Shown: in pieces, positions 45,050-56,908 of the stretch
How the letters are laid out: every line of letters starts with the position of its first letter
Position numbering within the stretch: the first letter of the stretch is position 1
Origin: Azonexaceae bacterium s22
Lineage (GTDB): Bacteria > Pseudomonadota > Gammaproteobacteria > Burkholderiales > Rhodocyclaceae
NCBI GenBank assembly: GCA_016617495.1
Contig: WYCU01000005.1
Location: forward strand, 62,001 to 126,000
DNA length: 64,000 nt
Reading direction: 5' to 3'
Translations under genes and position numbers: made by a program
Notes under the pieces: model-generated
Databases searched by the model: none
The model's input: the letters and a program-made list of their open reading frames with translations, nothing else
Told to the model about the DNA's origin: nothing

Positions 45050-47545
45050 ATGACCGGTTTCCCCCTTCGTCCCATTGCTGCCTTGCTCGGCTGCCTGCTC
45101 GCAGCGCCCGTGGCCTTTGCGGCACCCAATGCGTCTGCTGCCAAGCCGGCAACGACGCCGGAGGGCCGTGCCCCCGAGCTGAAACTGGAACGTCGCTTCA
45201 ATGTCATGGGCGCGAAGTCCAGGATTGCGCCCGGCGTGGTCGGGGTGCCTTATCCCATGGAGGCACGCAGCGGCGAGGTTTATCCGGTTTTCATCATCGC
45301 CAACCGCCTGGAAGGCCGGACGCAGGAGGTCGCGGTGGCAACCGGCGATGTCGAGCTGCGGCGCGCCGGTGCGCTGGTCTTTGGCGAAAAAGTGACCTAC
45401 TGGCCGCTCGATGACGAAATCGAGGCGCAAGGCAATGTCCAACTCCTGCAGGCGGGTCAGGAATTCACCACGCCGCATCTGCGCCTGCGTCTCTCCGAGC
45501 ATGTCGGTTTTGCCGAAGATCCCGACTTCTTCATCGTGCGCGAGGTGCCGAGCAAGTTGTATCGTCCGCAGCGCGCCTCCGTGAACGTGGTCAGCACCGG
45601 TACCGCAACCTCGGGCGCGCCCATGATGCTCAACGTACCGAACAGTTATGGCCTGGCCACGGTCGGTCCGGAATGGCGCCCGTCGATTGCGGCCGGTACG
45701 GCGGATCGGGCGGAGTTCGAGGGCGAAAACCTCATCTCGATGAGCAATGCGACCTACTCGACCTGCAAGCCAGGCGCGACGGATTGGTATCTGCACGCTG
45801 CGGAATTGCGCCTGGACTACGATCAGGATGTGGGCGATGCGCGCAATGCGGTGCTGCGCTTCATGGATGTGCCGATCTTCTATGCGCCGGCAGCGACTTT
45901 TTCGCTCAATCACCAGCCGCGCTCGGGATTCTTGCATCCCTTCTTCGCCACCTCGTCGCGCGATGGCGTCGATCTGACCGTGCCCTATTACTGGAGCATT
46001 GCCCCCAATTACGACGCGACGCTTTATCCGCGCTACATGAGCAAACGCGGCCTTCAGCTGGGACTTGAGGCGCGCTATCTCGACGACAATTTCCGCGGCG
46101 AATCGCGCGTCGAATACATGCCGCACGATCAGCTGGCCGAACGCGAACGCTATGCCTACCGCGTCCTGCATCAGCAGAACCTGGGCATGGGGTTCTCTGC
46201 CGGGATCAATTACAACCGGGTTTCGGACGACTTCTACTGGCAGGATTTGTCGTCGCGCCTGTTGCAGACCTCTCAGGTGCAACTGCCGCAGCAATTCGTC
46301 GTTGGCTATACGCCGATTCCCTGGCTGCAGACGAATGTCCAGGTGCAGCGCTTCCAGACCTTGCAGACGGATCCGTCCAATCCGGTGGCAGTCCCGTATT
46401 TCCTGGAGCCGCAGGTCAATGCCGTCGGCTTCAAGCCCGATGTGCTCGGGATGGACTTTACGTTGATCGGGCAGTACTCGAAATTCACCCATCCGACCCA
46501 GGTCCAGGGCGAGCGCCTGGTTGTCTATCCGCAGTTTTCGCTTCCCTTTGTTCATCCGGCATTCAACTTCATTCCGAAAGTCGGTCTGCACGCGACCCAA
46601 TACGCGCTGACCGACCAAACCGTGACCGGGCAGCCGGATACCATCAGTCGCGTCATGCCGGTGGTGACGGTCGACAGCAGCGTGATCTTCGAACGCGAAG
46701 CGAGCTTGTTCGATATCCCGCTGATCCAGACGCTCGAACCGCGCCTGTACTACGTCAATATTCCCTACCGGAACCAGAATGACATCCCGGTATTCGACAC
46801 GGCGCAGTCCGATTTCAACTTTGCCCAGATGTTCACCGAGAACCGTTACAGCGGTTTCGATCGCATCAACGATGCCAACCAGCTGACGGCAGCGGTGACG
46901 ACACGCTTGCTGCACGGCGAAACCGGGGTGGAGCGCCTGCGGGCGACGCTCGGTCAGCGTTACTACTTCCGGCAGAGCAAGGTTACCCTGCCCGGTCAGG
47001 CGACCCAGCCCGAGGGCTATTCCAATCTCGTTTCCGCCGTCAGTGGTCTGGTTTTGCCCAAGACCTACGCGGATTTCGGCTGGGAGTACAACTACCGCGA
47101 CAGCATCAACGAGCGTTTCTCGTCCGGCATGCGTTATCAGCCGGAACTCGGCAAGGTGCTCAGTGCGGGTTATCGTTACATCAACAGCAACCTGTCGACC
47201 TCAAGCACGGCAACTACCGTCAACCAGTTCGACATTGCCGGCCAGTGGCCGATTACGCCGAACCTCTCGGCCGTCGGACGTTACAATTACTCGCTCGAAG
47301 ACAAACAGTTGCTCGAAGCGATTGCCGGTTTCGAATACAACGCCGGGTGCTGGGCGCTGCGTGCCGTGGTGCAACGGCTGGATGCCATTGCCGGATCGCC
47401 GAATACCAGCTTTTTCCTGCAGCTCGAGCTGACCGATTTCGGCAGCGTGGGCTCAAATCCCATCGCGCTGTTGCGCCGTTCCATCCCGGGCTACGGGAAA
47501 ACCAACGAGCTGACGACTTCCAGCAGCCTGCTTTCAACACCGTGA
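45050..47545 (+). CDS. lptD: LPS-assembly protein LptD
   Basis: 831 residues. Outer-membrane beta-barrel that places lipopolysaccharide in the outer leaflet with LptE. A signal peptide ([16 protein letters not shown]) is followed by the periplasmic beta-jellyroll ([20 protein letters not shown], then [11 protein letters not shown]) and a long barrel rich in alternating aromatics ([24 protein letters not shown]). The mature protein shows only two Cys (about Cys239 and Cys767), so one disulfide at most, fewer than E. coli LptD. Followed by surA, which assists its folding. Confidence 0.96.
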   Translation: MTGFPLRPIAALLGCLLAAPVAFAAPNASAAKPATTPEGRAPELKLERRFNVMGAKSRIAPGVVGVPYPMEARSGEVYPVFIIANRLEGRTQEVAVATGDVELRRAGALVFGEKVTYWPLDDEIEAQGNVQLLQAGQEFTTPHLRLRLSEHVGFAEDPDFFIVREVPSKLYRPQRASVNVVSTGTATSGAPMMLNVPNSYGLATVGPEWRPSIAAGTADRAEFEGENLISMSNATYSTCKPGATDWYLHAAELRLDYDQDVGDARNAVLRFMDVPIFYAPAATFSLNHQPRSGFLHPFFATSSRDGVDLTVPYYWSIAPNYDATLYPRYMSKRGLQLGLEARYLDDNFRGESRVEYMPHDQLAERERYAYRVLHQQNLGMGFSAGINYNRVSDDFYWQDLSSRLLQTSQVQLPQQFVVGYTPIPWLQTNVQVQRFQTLQTDPSNPVAVPYFLEPQVNAVGFKPDVLGMDFTLIGQYSKFTHPTQVQGERLVVYPQFSLPFVHPAFNFIPKVGLHATQYALTDQTVTGQPDTISRVMPVVTVDSSVIFEREASLFDIPLIQTLEPRLYYVNIPYRNQNDIPVFDTAQSDFNFAQMFTENRYSGFDRINDANQLTAAVTTRLLHGETGVERLRATLGQRYYFRQSKVTLPGQATQPEGYSNLVSAVSGLVLPKTYADFGWEYNYRDSINERFSSGMRYQPELGKVLSAGYRYINSNLSTSSTATTVNQFDIAGQWPITPNLSAVGRYNYSLEDKQLLEAIAGFEYNAGCWALRAVVQRLDAIAGSPNTSFFLQLELTDFGSVGSNPIALLRRSIPGYGKTNELTTSSSLLSTP

Positions 47546-47550
47546 ATGCC

Positions 47551-48861
47551 ATGATCGCCAAACTTTGTCGTTTCCTTGTCCTGTCTTTCGTACTCGTCGT
47601 TTCGATCCTGAACGGTCAGGCAGCCGCTGCACCTGGCGATCCGGTTCAGGCAGATCGCATCGTCGCCATTGTCGGCGACGAGGTCATCACCTATTACGAT
47701 TTGCGCATGCGCGTCGATGCGGCGCTTCGCCAGCTCCAGAAGCAGGGCACGTCGCTGCCGCCGCAGGAACTGCTGGAGCGTCAGGTGCTCGAACGCCTGA
47801 TCATGGACCGCATTCAGTTGCAAACTGCGCGCGAATCCGGTTTGCGTATCGATGACAGCCAGCTGGAGCAGGCCATTGGCCGTATCGCTGCCAGCAACAA
47901 AATGACGCCGCAGCAATTCCGTCAGGCCCTGGAAAAGGATGGCGTGAACTACGCTCGTTTCCGCGAGGAAATCCGCAACGAGATGATCATGGTGCGCCTG
48001 CGCGAGCGCGAGGTGGACGGCAAACTGGTGATTTCCGACGGTGAAATCGACCTCTATCTGGCCAACCAGAGTGCTGCGGGAAGCACTGAGGAATACCAGA
48101 TCGCACACATCCTGCTGCGTGCCCCCGAGTCGGCCAGCCCCGAACAACTCCAGAAGTTGCGCCAGCGCGGCGAACAGGCATTGAAGCGCGCCCAGGCCGG
48201 GGAAAGCTTCGCCGAACTTGCGGCCACCTACTCGGATGCCCCGGACGCTCTGCAGGGCGGCAATATCGGCTGGCGTCCGCTTGACCGCCTGCCCAGCCTC
48301 TATGCCGATGCCGCCGTGCGCATGCAAACGGGCGGGGTCAGCGATCTGCTGCGCTCGTCTGCAGGTTTTCACATCATCAAGCTGGTCGGCAAGCGCGGTA
48401 GCAGCGGCCCGGCATCGATTCAGCAGACGCATGCCCGCCATATCCTGATTCGCGTGAATGAAGTGGTTTCCGAAGGCGAGGCCCGGCGCAAACTGGAAGT
48501 CTTGCGCGAGCGCATTGTCCATGGCGGCGATTTTGCCGAGATGGCCCGTCTCTATTCGCAGGACGGTTCGGCAGCCAAGGGCGGCGATCTGGGTTGGGTC
48601 AGCCCTGGCGATACGGTGCCTGAATTCGAGCGCGCCATGGATGCCCTCAAGGACAATGAAATCAGTCCGGTCATCCAGTCCCAGTTCGGCATGCATCTGA
48701 TTCAGGTGCTGGAGCGCCGGCAACGCGACGTTTCCGCGGAGCGCCAACGTGCCGCAGCGCGCCAGGCCTTGCGCGACCGCCGCCTCGACGAAGCCTATCA
48801 GGACTGGCTGCGCCAGTTGCGTGACCGGACCTACGTCGAGATTCGCATCGACGAGAAATAA
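47551..48861 (+). CDS. surA: periplasmic peptidyl-prolyl isomerase SurA
   Basis: 436 residues. The signal peptide (CRFLVLSFVLVVSILNGQAA) is followed by the chaperone domain (DRIVAIVGDEVITYYDLRMR, QLEQAIGRIAASNKMTPQQF) and two parvulin domains (QIAHILLRAPESASPEQLQ and THARHILIRVNEVVSEGEA), then a C-terminal helix. It escorts outer-membrane proteins including LptD. ATG 47551 used; GTG 47542 in frame is possible. Both lie at the end of lptD. Confidence 0.96.
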   Translation: MIAKLCRFLVLSFVLVVSILNGQAAAAPGDPVQADRIVAIVGDEVITYYDLRMRVDAALRQLQKQGTSLPPQELLERQVLERLIMDRIQLQTARESGLRIDDSQLEQAIGRIAASNKMTPQQFRQALEKDGVNYARFREEIRNEMIMVRLREREVDGKLVISDGEIDLYLANQSAAGSTEEYQIAHILLRAPESASPEQLQKLRQRGEQALKRAQAGESFAELAATYSDAPDALQGGNIGWRPLDRLPSLYADAAVRMQTGGVSDLLRSSAGFHIIKLVGKRGSSGPASIQQTHARHILIRVNEVVSEGEARRKLEVLRERIVHGGDFAEMARLYSQDGSAAKGGDLGWVSPGDTVPEFERAMDALKDNEISPVIQSQFGMHLIQVLERRQRDVSAERQRAAARQALRDRRLDEAYQDWLRQLRDRTYVEIRIDEK

Positions 48862-49850
48862 TGCGCCCGATCATAGCCGTCACCAGCGGCGAACCGGCCG
48901 GCATCGGCCCCGAGCTCTGCCTGCGACTGGCCGCTTACGGTGGCGAGGCGCGCCCGGTGATCCTCGGAGACCGTGCGCTTCTGGCGGCGCGCGCGCAGTT
49001 ACTGGGGCTGAAGGTCGAACTCGTTGATTTTTGCCCGGAAATCGAGGTCGACCGCGACAAACTGGAAGTGCTGCATCTCCCGCTGGCCACGCCCGCCCAT
49101 CCCGGCCGTCTGGACCCGGCCAATGGCGCTTACGTGCTGGCCTTGCTGGACCGCGCCCTGGCGGGGTGCCTGAGTGGCGAATTTGCCGCCATGGCGACGG
49201 CCCCGGTGCACAAGGGCGTGATCAACGAAGCTGGTGTGCACTTCACCGGGCACACCGAATATCTGGCAGAAAAGACGCAAACGCCACTGGTCGTCATGAT
49301 GCTTGCCGGCGACACGCCGCGTGGCCCGTTGCGTGTCGCGCTGACGACGACGCACCTGCCGCTCAAGGACGTGCCGGCCGCGATCACCCCGGCCGTGCTC
49401 GAAGAAACACTGCGCATCCTGCATGCCGATTTGCGCGGCAAGTACGGCATCGCCCAGCCGCGCATCCTCGTGGCCGGACTCAATCCGCATGCTGGCGAAG
49501 GCGGTTATCTGGGCATGGAAGAAATCGAAGTCATCACGCCGGTGCTGGACAAGCTGCGCGGCGAAGGGATGCAGCTCTCCGGGCCGCATCCGGCCGATAC
49601 CATGTTCACGCCGCCGGTGCTGGCCGGGGGCGACGCCGTCTTGGCGATGTTCCACGACCAGGGCCTGACCGCGCTCAAGTACGCGACCTTCGGCCACGGC
49701 ATCAACGTCACGCTCGGTTTGCCGATCATCCGAACCTCGGTCGATCACGGCACGGCGCTGGAACTCGCCGGAACGGGCAAGGCTGATCCCGGCAGCCTGT
49801 TCGAAGCCGTCGCCGAAGCCGCGCGCATGGCGCAAAGGAAAACCGCATGA
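48861..49850 (+). CDS. pdxA: 4-hydroxythreonine-4-phosphate dehydrogenase
   Basis: 329 residues. It oxidises 4-phosphohydroxythreonine in pyridoxal phosphate synthesis. N-terminal [16 protein letters not shown], zinc-binding [24 protein letters not shown] and [21 protein letters not shown] are family motifs. Its ATG overlaps the surA TAA by one base, and its TGA overlaps rsmA. The usual surA-pdxA-ksgA order is kept. EVDRDKLEV is encoded by a copy of the dispersed repeat. Confidence 0.96.
   Translation: MRPIIAVTSGEPAGIGPELCLRLAAYGGEARPVILGDRALLAARAQLLGLKVELVDFCPEIEVDRDKLEVLHLPLATPAHPGRLDPANGAYVLALLDRALAGCLSGEFAAMATAPVHKGVINEAGVHFTGHTEYLAEKTQTPLVVMMLAGDTPRGPLRVALTTTHLPLKDVPAAITPAVLEETLRILHADLRGKYGIAQPRILVAGLNPHAGEGGYLGMEEIEVITPVLDKLRGEGMQLSGPHPADTMFTPPVLAGGDAVLAMFHDQGLTALKYATFGHGINVTLGLPIIRTSVDHGTALELAGTGKADPGSLFEAVAEAARMAQRKTA
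49046..49060 (+). repeat. dispersed GTCGACCGCGACAA element, copy 11 (in pdxA)
   Basis: GGTCGACCGCGACAA, preceded by TGATTTTTGCCCGGAAATC. In frame, coding VDRDK. Confidence 0.75.
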
Positions 49851-50656
49851 AGGGCAGCAAATCCGGCCAATCCGCCGGGCAACATCTCGGCCACACCGCG
49901 CGCAAGCGTTTCGGCCAGAACTTTCTCGTCGATCAGGGCATCATCGGTGCCATCGTTTCGGCCATTCATCCGCAACGCAGCGACACCGTCGTCGAAATCG
50001 GTCCCGGCCTCGGCGCGATCACCGAGCCCTTGCTGCAGCAGGTCGATCACCTGCACGTTGTCGAGATTGACCGCGACCTGATCGCCCGCCTGCGCCAGAA
50101 GCATCCGGCCGAGCGCCTGTCGATCCACGAAGGCGATGCGCTCGAATTCGATTTCACGACCATCGGTACGCGGCAGCGCTTGGTCGGCAACCTGCCGTAC
50201 AACATCTCGACCCCGCTGCTCTTCCACCTCGCCCGCTATGCCGAAGTCGTCTACGACATGCACTTCATGCTGCAAAAGGAAGTCGTCGAACGCATGGTTG
50301 CTGAACCGGGCGACGCCGATTTCGGTCGCCTCTCGGTGATGTTGCAATACCGCTTCTGGCTCGAATGGCTGATCGACGTGCCACCCGAAAGCTTCCAGCC
50401 ACCGCCCAAGGTCGATTCAGCCGTGGTTCGTCTGATTCCCAAGCCGGCCAGCGAATTGAACGCCAGGAGCGAAGAACGCCTGGCAATGGTCGTTCAGGCG
50501 GCTTTCTCGCAACGCCGCAAAATGTTGCGCAATACCCTCAAGGGGGTGCTCGACGATGCCGGATTCGCCGCCTTGGGCATTGTGCCGACGCTGCGCGCCG
50601 AAGATGTGCCGGTGGCCGATTACGTGCGCATTGCCAATTATCTGACCCCCGCCTGA
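49847..50656 (+). CDS. rsmA: 16S rRNA dimethyladenosine transferase
   Basis: 269 residues. It dimethylates two adjacent adenines in the 3' hairpin of 16S rRNA. SAM motif [16 protein letters not shown], catalytic [12 protein letters not shown] and the N-terminal [11 protein letters not shown] are clear. The N-terminal tail [19 protein letters not shown] is longer than in E. coli. Last gene of lptD-surA-pdxA-rsmA, followed by a strong terminator. Confidence 0.97.
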   Translation: MKGSKSGQSAGQHLGHTARKRFGQNFLVDQGIIGAIVSAIHPQRSDTVVEIGPGLGAITEPLLQQVDHLHVVEIDRDLIARLRQKHPAERLSIHEGDALEFDFTTIGTRQRLVGNLPYNISTPLLFHLARYAEVVYDMHFMLQKEVVERMVAEPGDADFGRLSVMLQYRFWLEWLIDVPPESFQPPPKVDSAVVRLIPKPASELNARSEERLAMVVQAAFSQRRKMLRNTLKGVLDDAGFAALGIVPTLRAEDVPVADYVRIANYLTPA

Positions 50657-50675
50657 GTGTGGGCGCAGAAAAACA

Positions 50676-50699
50676 AAAACCCGCCGAGGCGGGTTTTTT
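50676..50699. terminator. bidirectional intrinsic terminator
   Basis: AAAACCCGCC-GAG-GCGGGTTTTTTT ends the plus-strand rsmA operon. On the minus strand GGGTTTTTGTTTTT serves the convergent DUF2892 gene. Confidence 0.9.
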
Positions 50700-50716
50700 T
50701 CTGAGCGGTGTGCCGT

Positions 50717-50908
50717 TCAGCCCTTCTTGGCCGGGCAGGTATTGATGCCGAGCAGCGGATACAGCGGGCACCAGCCCATCAAGCCGGTGGCGAGCGGGAC
50801 GATGCCAACCCATGCCCAAACCGGGCCACCCATCAGTGCCCAGGCGATCAGGGCAATACCGGCAACAATACGCAGGATTTTGTCGATTCCGCCAACATTG
50901 CTTTTCAT
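50717..50908 (-). CDS. DUF2892 (YgaP-type) membrane protein
   Basis: 63 residues with two hydrophobic helices (ILRIVAGIALIAWALMGG and WVGIVPLATGLMGWCPLYPL). The ending LMGWCPLYPLLGINTCPAKK is characteristic of DUF2892/YgaP transmembrane proteins, often fused or linked to rhodanese or sulfide-stress functions. It lies 72 bp downstream of a Crp/Fnr regulator gene on the same strand, a common pairing for sulfur or redox response. Confidence 0.9.
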   Translation of the reverse strand: MKSNVGGIDKILRIVAGIALIAWALMGGPVWAWVGIVPLATGLMGWCPLYPLLGINTCPAKKG

Positions 50909-50980
50909 GATTACATCTCCGTGAGGTAGTAGGTACGGTGCTACTTTACTGCCCGCCTGACGGCATGTATGTAACCTGAG

Positions 50981-51649
50981 TCACAGAGCGGCGAGTTTTT
51001 GCAGTCCGGGGCGGTCGGCGACCGTGACCTGCTCGCGCCCAAGCGTGACCAAACCTTGAGCCGCAAAGCCTTTGAGCAAGCGGCTGACAATCTCGCGGAC
51101 GCTGCCCAGCTCATCCGCCAGTTGCTGGTGGGTGACGGTCAGGGTGTTGTCCTTGCGCGCGAGAATGAGGCGGGCCAGGCGTTGGTCGAGGCGGGTGAAG
51201 GCCACCTCTTCGACCAGTTGCATCAGTTCGGCAATCCGTTCGGCGAACAGATGGAAGACAAAATCGCGAAATGGGGCATGTTCCACCATCAGGCGCGAGA
51301 ACAGCGGTGCCGGCACGACCAGGAGCGTGAGCGGTGTTTCCGCGAGGCCGCGCGCGTTGTAATCGCTATGGCCGAGCAGACAGCTTGAGGTAATGATGCA
51401 CGAGCCGCCGGGGGCGACGCGATAAAGCAGCAATTCCCGCCCGCTGCTGGCCAGCTTGACGACCTTGATGCTGCCGGTGAGCAGGAGTGGAAAGCCCTGG
51501 CACGGCTGTTGTTCGGCGAAGACCTGCGTGCCGGCTGGCAATTCGAGCAGCGCGCCGGGGGCAAACAGGGCATCCAGTTGCTCGCCCGGCAGGCTGGCGA
51601 GCGCCGGGTACAAATCGAGCATTTTTTGACGGTCGACCGCGACAGTCAT
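50981..51649 (-). CDS. Crp/Fnr family transcriptional regulator
   Basis: 222 residues. A cNMP-binding-like effector domain (PAGTQVFAEQQPCQGFPLLL, SGRELLLYRVAPGGSC) has the motif GGSCIITSSCLLGH, with two nearby Cys that could be redox active. A winged helix at the C-terminus (THQQLADELGSVREIVSRLL) binds DNA. It is not FNR itself: the N-terminal Cys cluster is missing. ATG 51649 is 5 bp after the xth stop. Codons 2-6 (TVAVD) are a copy of the dispersed repeat, so the repeat forms the start of the protein. Confidence 0.88.
   Translation of the reverse strand: MTVAVDRQKMLDLYPALASLPGEQLDALFAPGALLELPAGTQVFAEQQPCQGFPLLLTGSIKVVKLASSGRELLLYRVAPGGSCIITSSCLLGHSDYNARGLAETPLTLLVVPAPLFSRLMVEHAPFRDFVFHLFAERIAELMQLVEEVAFTRLDQRLARLILARKDNTLTVTHQQLADELGSVREIVSRLLKGFAAQGLVTLGREQVTVADRPGLQKLAAL
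51631..51645 (+). repeat. dispersed GTCGACCGCGAC element, copy 12 (N-terminus of Crp/Fnr gene)
   Basis: GGTCGACCGCGACAG, exact core, codons 2-6 of the regulator. T-run ATTTTTTGAC precedes it on the plus strand. Confidence 0.75.
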
Positions 51650-51654
51650 GTTCT

Positions 51655-52419
51655 TCAGTCCAGCTGTGCCCAGACCGGGGCGTGATCGGAGGGGCGTTCG
51701 CGCTTGCGCGGGGCGCGGTCGACACCCGCGGCCGTGCAGCGGCGGGCCAGCGGCGCGGAAAGCAGGACATGGTCGATACGCAGCCCGAGATTTTTCTGGA
51801 AGCCGAGCATCCGGTAGTCCCACCAGGAAAAGGTTTTTTCCGGTTGCTCGAAAAGACGGAAGCTGTCTTCGAGGCCGAGACCGAGCAGCCGGCGGAAGGC
51901 GCTGCGCTCGGGTTCCGAGCACAGAATCTCGCCAGCCCAGCGGACCGGGTCGTGTACGTCGCGGTCATCCGGCGCGATGTTGTAGTCACCGCACAGCGCC
52001 AGCTGCGGGTGTGCAGCCAGCTCCTCGGCCAGCCATTCGGCCAGCGCATCGAGCCAGCGCAATTTGTAATCGTATTTTTCGCTGCCGACGGCCTGGCCGT
52101 TGGGCATGTAGGCGCAGACCACGCGTACGCCGCCGACCGTGCCGCTGATCAGCCGCTTTTGCTCGTCGGGAAACTTTGGGTTGCCGCAAACCACATCGGC
52201 AATCGGTTCGCGGGCCAGGAGGGCGACCCCGTTGTAGGTCTTCTGCCCGGAAAAGGCAGCGTGATACCCGGCGGCCTCGATTTCCTCGCGCGGGAAATTG
52301 TGGTCCTCCAGTTTCAGCTCCTGAAGACAAAGCACGTCGGGCTTTGCTTCGGCCAGCCAGTCGAGCAGATGGGGCAGACGGACCTTGAGCGAATTGACGT
52401 TCCAGGCCGCAATCTTCAC
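51655..52419 (-). CDS. xth: exodeoxyribonuclease III
   Basis: 254 residues of the ExoIII/AP-endonuclease family. It has [31 protein letters not shown] (Glu metal ligand), GDYNIAP, SWWDYR and the terminal [12 protein letters not shown] (catalytic Asp-His). It acts in base excision repair at abasic sites. It overlaps the glutaredoxin-like gene upstream by 4 bp. Confidence 0.96.
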   Translation of the reverse strand: MKIAAWNVNSLKVRLPHLLDWLAEAKPDVLCLQELKLEDHNFPREEIEAAGYHAAFSGQKTYNGVALLAREPIADVVCGNPKFPDEQKRLISGTVGGVRVVCAYMPNGQAVGSEKYDYKLRWLDALAEWLAEELAAHPQLALCGDYNIAPDDRDVHDPVRWAGEILCSEPERSAFRRLLGLGLEDSFRLFEQPEKTFSWWDYRMLGFQKNLGLRIDHVLLSAPLARRCTAAGVDRAPRKRERPSDHAPVWAQLD

Positions 52420-52901
52420 TTGTTCTGTCCGTTATTGGGTTTGTTACCGGTTGCGAACTTGGGATAACCGGCCAAGTCGAGCAGGTTGTTCCAGGTGCTT
52501 GCCTCAAAGCCGCGGGCACTCTGCCGCCCGACCTGCAGCGCAGGCACGAAAGCATCGCCGATCAACTGCTTGAGTTGCTCGAAATCTTCCGGGGTCTGAA
52601 GGGTCTTGTCGGTGAAGGGGATGCCGCGCGTATTCAGCAGCTCGCGTGCCTTTTGGCACGGGGCCTGACAGTCCGGCGCGGTAAACAGCGTGACCGGAAA
52701 CTCGGCGACAGCACGCTGCATGCTGTAGGACTGCTCGGGGGCGGCTGGCGGCGTGCTGCCGGTCTTGCTGACACTGTGCGCCCGCCCGGGCGGCGGGGTG
52801 TCGGAGATGACGGTCCGCCCCTGCGCATCGACCCAGCGATAGGTTTCGGCGACGACGCTGGCGCTGGCCAGCATCAGGCATAAAAGAATCGGGAAGCGCA
52901 T
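52416..52901 (-). CDS. periplasmic DUF4124/glutaredoxin-like protein
   Basis: 161 residues. A signal peptide ([16 protein letters not shown]) is followed by a DUF4124 segment ([19 protein letters not shown]) and a glutaredoxin-like domain ([20 protein letters not shown], then [18 protein letters not shown]). The Cys pair is CxxxC in place of CxxC, so thiol chemistry may be altered. It is common in betaproteobacteria next to xth. Role unknown; probably a periplasmic thiol protein. Confidence 0.88.
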   Translation of the reverse strand: MRFPILLCLMLASASVVAETYRWVDAQGRTVISDTPPPGRAHSVSKTGSTPPAAPEQSYSMQRAVAEFPVTLFTAPDCQAPCQKARELLNTRGIPFTDKTLQTPEDFEQLKQLIGDAFVPALQVGRQSARGFEASTWNNLLDLAGYPKFATGNKPNNGQNK

Positions 52902-52922
52902 GGCAGTCTCCTCGTTAGCGGC

Positions 52923-54983
<2,061 letters not shown>

Positions 54984-54998
54984 GGTCGTCGGGGCAAA

Positions 54999-55025
54999 GA
55001 AAACGGGCGGTCGTGGCCGCCCGTT
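54999..55025 (-). terminator. intrinsic terminator after the DUF2189 gene
   Basis: On the minus strand AACGGGCGG-CCACGA-CCGCCCGTT is followed by TTCTTT. It lies between the DUF2189 stop and the prlC start. Confidence 0.7.
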
Positions 55026-55044
55026 GGTGTTGGCGTTCAGCGCA

Positions 55045-55818
55045 CTATTCTACAAGGTCGCGATAGGCATGCCACGAGGCGTGGCCAAGAATTGGCATGA
55101 TGATCACGAGTCCGAACAGGAAGGTGATAAAGCCCAGCAGCGTGAGGCCGACAATGATGCCGGACCACAACAGCAGGGGCGGCCCGTTCCGGGTAAACGC
55201 GCGTACGCTGGTGACCATGGCGGTGGCAACGTCCGTATCCCGGTCCAGCATCAGCGGTACCGAGACTACGCTCAAGGCGAAGACGAACAACGCAAGCAAG
55301 CCGCCGAGCGCAAACCAGGTCAGTGTGAAGGCGAGGTGCTCTCCGGAAAAGAGGATTTCACCGAGAAATGCCGACGCGCCGGCCGACGAATCGATAGCGA
55401 TCAGTGCGAAGGCTACCGCGGTGACGCGTTCCCAGAACAGGGCGATCAACGCCAGTATCAAGCCGAAGATCGCCAGCGATTGGCCGTTACGTCGCAAACC
55501 CATGATGGAGTCGACGAAGAGGAGCTTTTCCCCTTGCTCAAGACTGCGACTCAAGACATAAAGCCCGGCGGAAAGCAGCGGCGCGACCAGGAAGAAGCCG
55601 GAAATGGCGACGGTTAGCAGATGAGGATGGTCGAGCAGGGCCAGAATGATCACATCGCCAGCCAGCGCGAACAGTAGCCCGTAAGCCAGCGAAGGGAGCG
55701 GATTGGCGCGAACATCCTGCCAGCCGGCCCGTAGCCAGTGCAAGGCCTGGTCGGGCTGAACATGACGAACGCGCGGTAGTGTTTGCTCGAAGGACGTGGG
55801 GTGGCAGCTGAGTTTCAT
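55045..55818 (-). CDS. DUF2189 integral membrane protein
   Basis: 257 residues with about six membrane helices. N-terminal WLRAGWQDVRANPLPSLAYG and FLVAPLLSAGLYVLSRSLEQG are the DUF2189 marks. The C-terminal end (GFITFLFGLVIIMPILGHASWHAYRDLV) is typical. Members are often linked to cytochrome oxidase neighbourhoods in other proteobacteria, but none is here. ATG 55818 follows GGGAGACGCATC. Function unknown. Confidence 0.88.
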   Translation of the reverse strand: MKLSCHPTSFEQTLPRVRHVQPDQALHWLRAGWQDVRANPLPSLAYGLLFALAGDVIILALLDHPHLLTVAISGFFLVAPLLSAGLYVLSRSLEQGEKLLFVDSIMGLRRNGQSLAIFGLILALIALFWERVTAVAFALIAIDSSAGASAFLGEILFSGEHLAFTLTWFALGGLLALFVFALSVVSVPLMLDRDTDVATAMVTSVRAFTRNGPPLLLWSGIIVGLTLLGFITFLFGLVIIMPILGHASWHAYRDLVE

Positions 55819-55896
55819 GATGCGTCTCCCGAATGGCATGTCGGTTTGACGCCAGTTTCGCGCGAGGGTTCAGGCGATATCCGCTGACGCAAAGCA

Positions 55897-55920
55897 CAAC
55901 GCCCGCTGGCGCGGGCGTTG
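55897..55920 (-). terminator. hairpin terminator after purC
   Basis: Perfect stem CAACGCCCGC / GCGGGCGTTG with TGGC loop, 21 bp past the purC stop. The T-run is weak (TTGTGCTTTG). It shares the TGGC loop with the fba terminator. Confidence 0.6.
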
Positions 55921-55941
55921 GGGGCGGGGCGAGGAAAAGGC

Positions 55942-56874
55942 TTAGAGCGTCTTTCCGGTCAGGCGCTCGCAAGCTTCGAGATACTTCGCGCTGGTGCGCT
56001 CGATGACATCCGCGGGCAGCGTCGGCCCCGGGGCCTTTTTACCCCAGTCGAGGGTTTCCAGATAGTCACGGACGTATTGCTTGTCGTAGGACGGCGGGTT
56101 GGTGCCTTCGGCGTACTGATCGGCCGGCCAGAAGCGCGAGGAGTCCGGGGTCAGCGCTTCGTCGATGAGGTGCAGCGTGCCTTGGGCATCGATGCCGAAT
56201 TCGAATTTGGTGTCGGCGATGATGATGCCGCGGGTGGCAGCGTAATCGGAGGCTTCCTTGTAGAGACGCAAGGCGGCATTCCGGGCTTCCTCGGCGAGCT
56301 GTGCGCCGGTCTTGCCGGTGCCGGCCAGCGCGTCGGCCAAGGTCGCATTGCAGGCCGTCTGGGCTTGCTCGAAAGAAATGTTTTCGTCGTGGTCGCCGAC
56401 TTCGGCCTTGGTCGCCGGGGTGAAGATCGGTTCCGGGAGCTTGGCGGCGAGCTTGAGTCCGGCCGGCAGGGGAATGCCGCAGATGGCCCCGGTTTCTTGA
56501 TAGTCCTTCCAGCCGGAACCGATGACATAACCCCGCACGACGGCTTCAATGGGCAGCGGCTTCAGGCGCTTGACCACCACGGCGCGGCCGCGCACCTGCT
56601 CGCGTTCGTTTTCGGCAACGACGGATTCGGGGTCGATACCGGTCAGCTGGTTGGGCACGATGTGTCCCAGCTTGTCGAACCAGAAATTGGCCACGGCCTG
56701 CAAGACCTGGCCTTTCTTGGGAATCGGGTCCGGCAGGATCACGTCGAAGGCCGAGAGGCGGTCGGAGGTGACGATCAGCAGCTTGTCACTGTCGACGGCA
56801 TAGATATCGCGGACCTTGCCTTTGGAAAGGAGTGGCAGGCTGGCGATGGAGGACTGGAAGAGCGGAGCGGTCAC
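55942..56874 (-). CDS. purC: SAICAR synthetase
   Basis: 310 residues. It joins aspartate to CAIR, the step after PurE/PurK. It is the longer eukaryote-like form found in many beta/alphaproteobacteria. Marks are [54 protein letters not shown] and [14 protein letters not shown]. It is apart from the other pur genes and transcribed on its own, ending in a hairpin. Confidence 0.97.
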   Translation of the reverse strand: MTAPLFQSSIASLPLLSKGKVRDIYAVDSDKLLIVTSDRLSAFDVILPDPIPKKGQVLQAVANFWFDKLGHIVPNQLTGIDPESVVAENEREQVRGRAVVVKRLKPLPIEAVVRGYVIGSGWKDYQETGAICGIPLPAGLKLAAKLPEPIFTPATKAEVGDHDENISFEQAQTACNATLADALAGTGKTGAQLAEEARNAALRLYKEASDYAATRGIIIADTKFEFGIDAQGTLHLIDEALTPDSSRFWPADQYAEGTNPPSYDKQYVRDYLETLDWGKKAPGPTLPADVIERTSAKYLEACERLTGKTL

Positions 56875-56908
56875 GGCGAAATTCCGGAGGCAAAAATCGA
56901 ATTATAAA

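Noticed and set aside
43991-46915. Long minus-strand open frame crossing amgK, the promoter region and lptD
   Set aside because: It crosses a divergent promoter region and two real genes in other frames. Composition is Arg/His-rich shadow sequence.
49986-50110. GACCGCGAC in rsmA as another copy of the dispersed element
   Set aside because: Only half of the core matches (ATTGACCGCGACCTG). It codes the conserved EIDRDL acidic motif of the methyltransferase and is explained by the protein.
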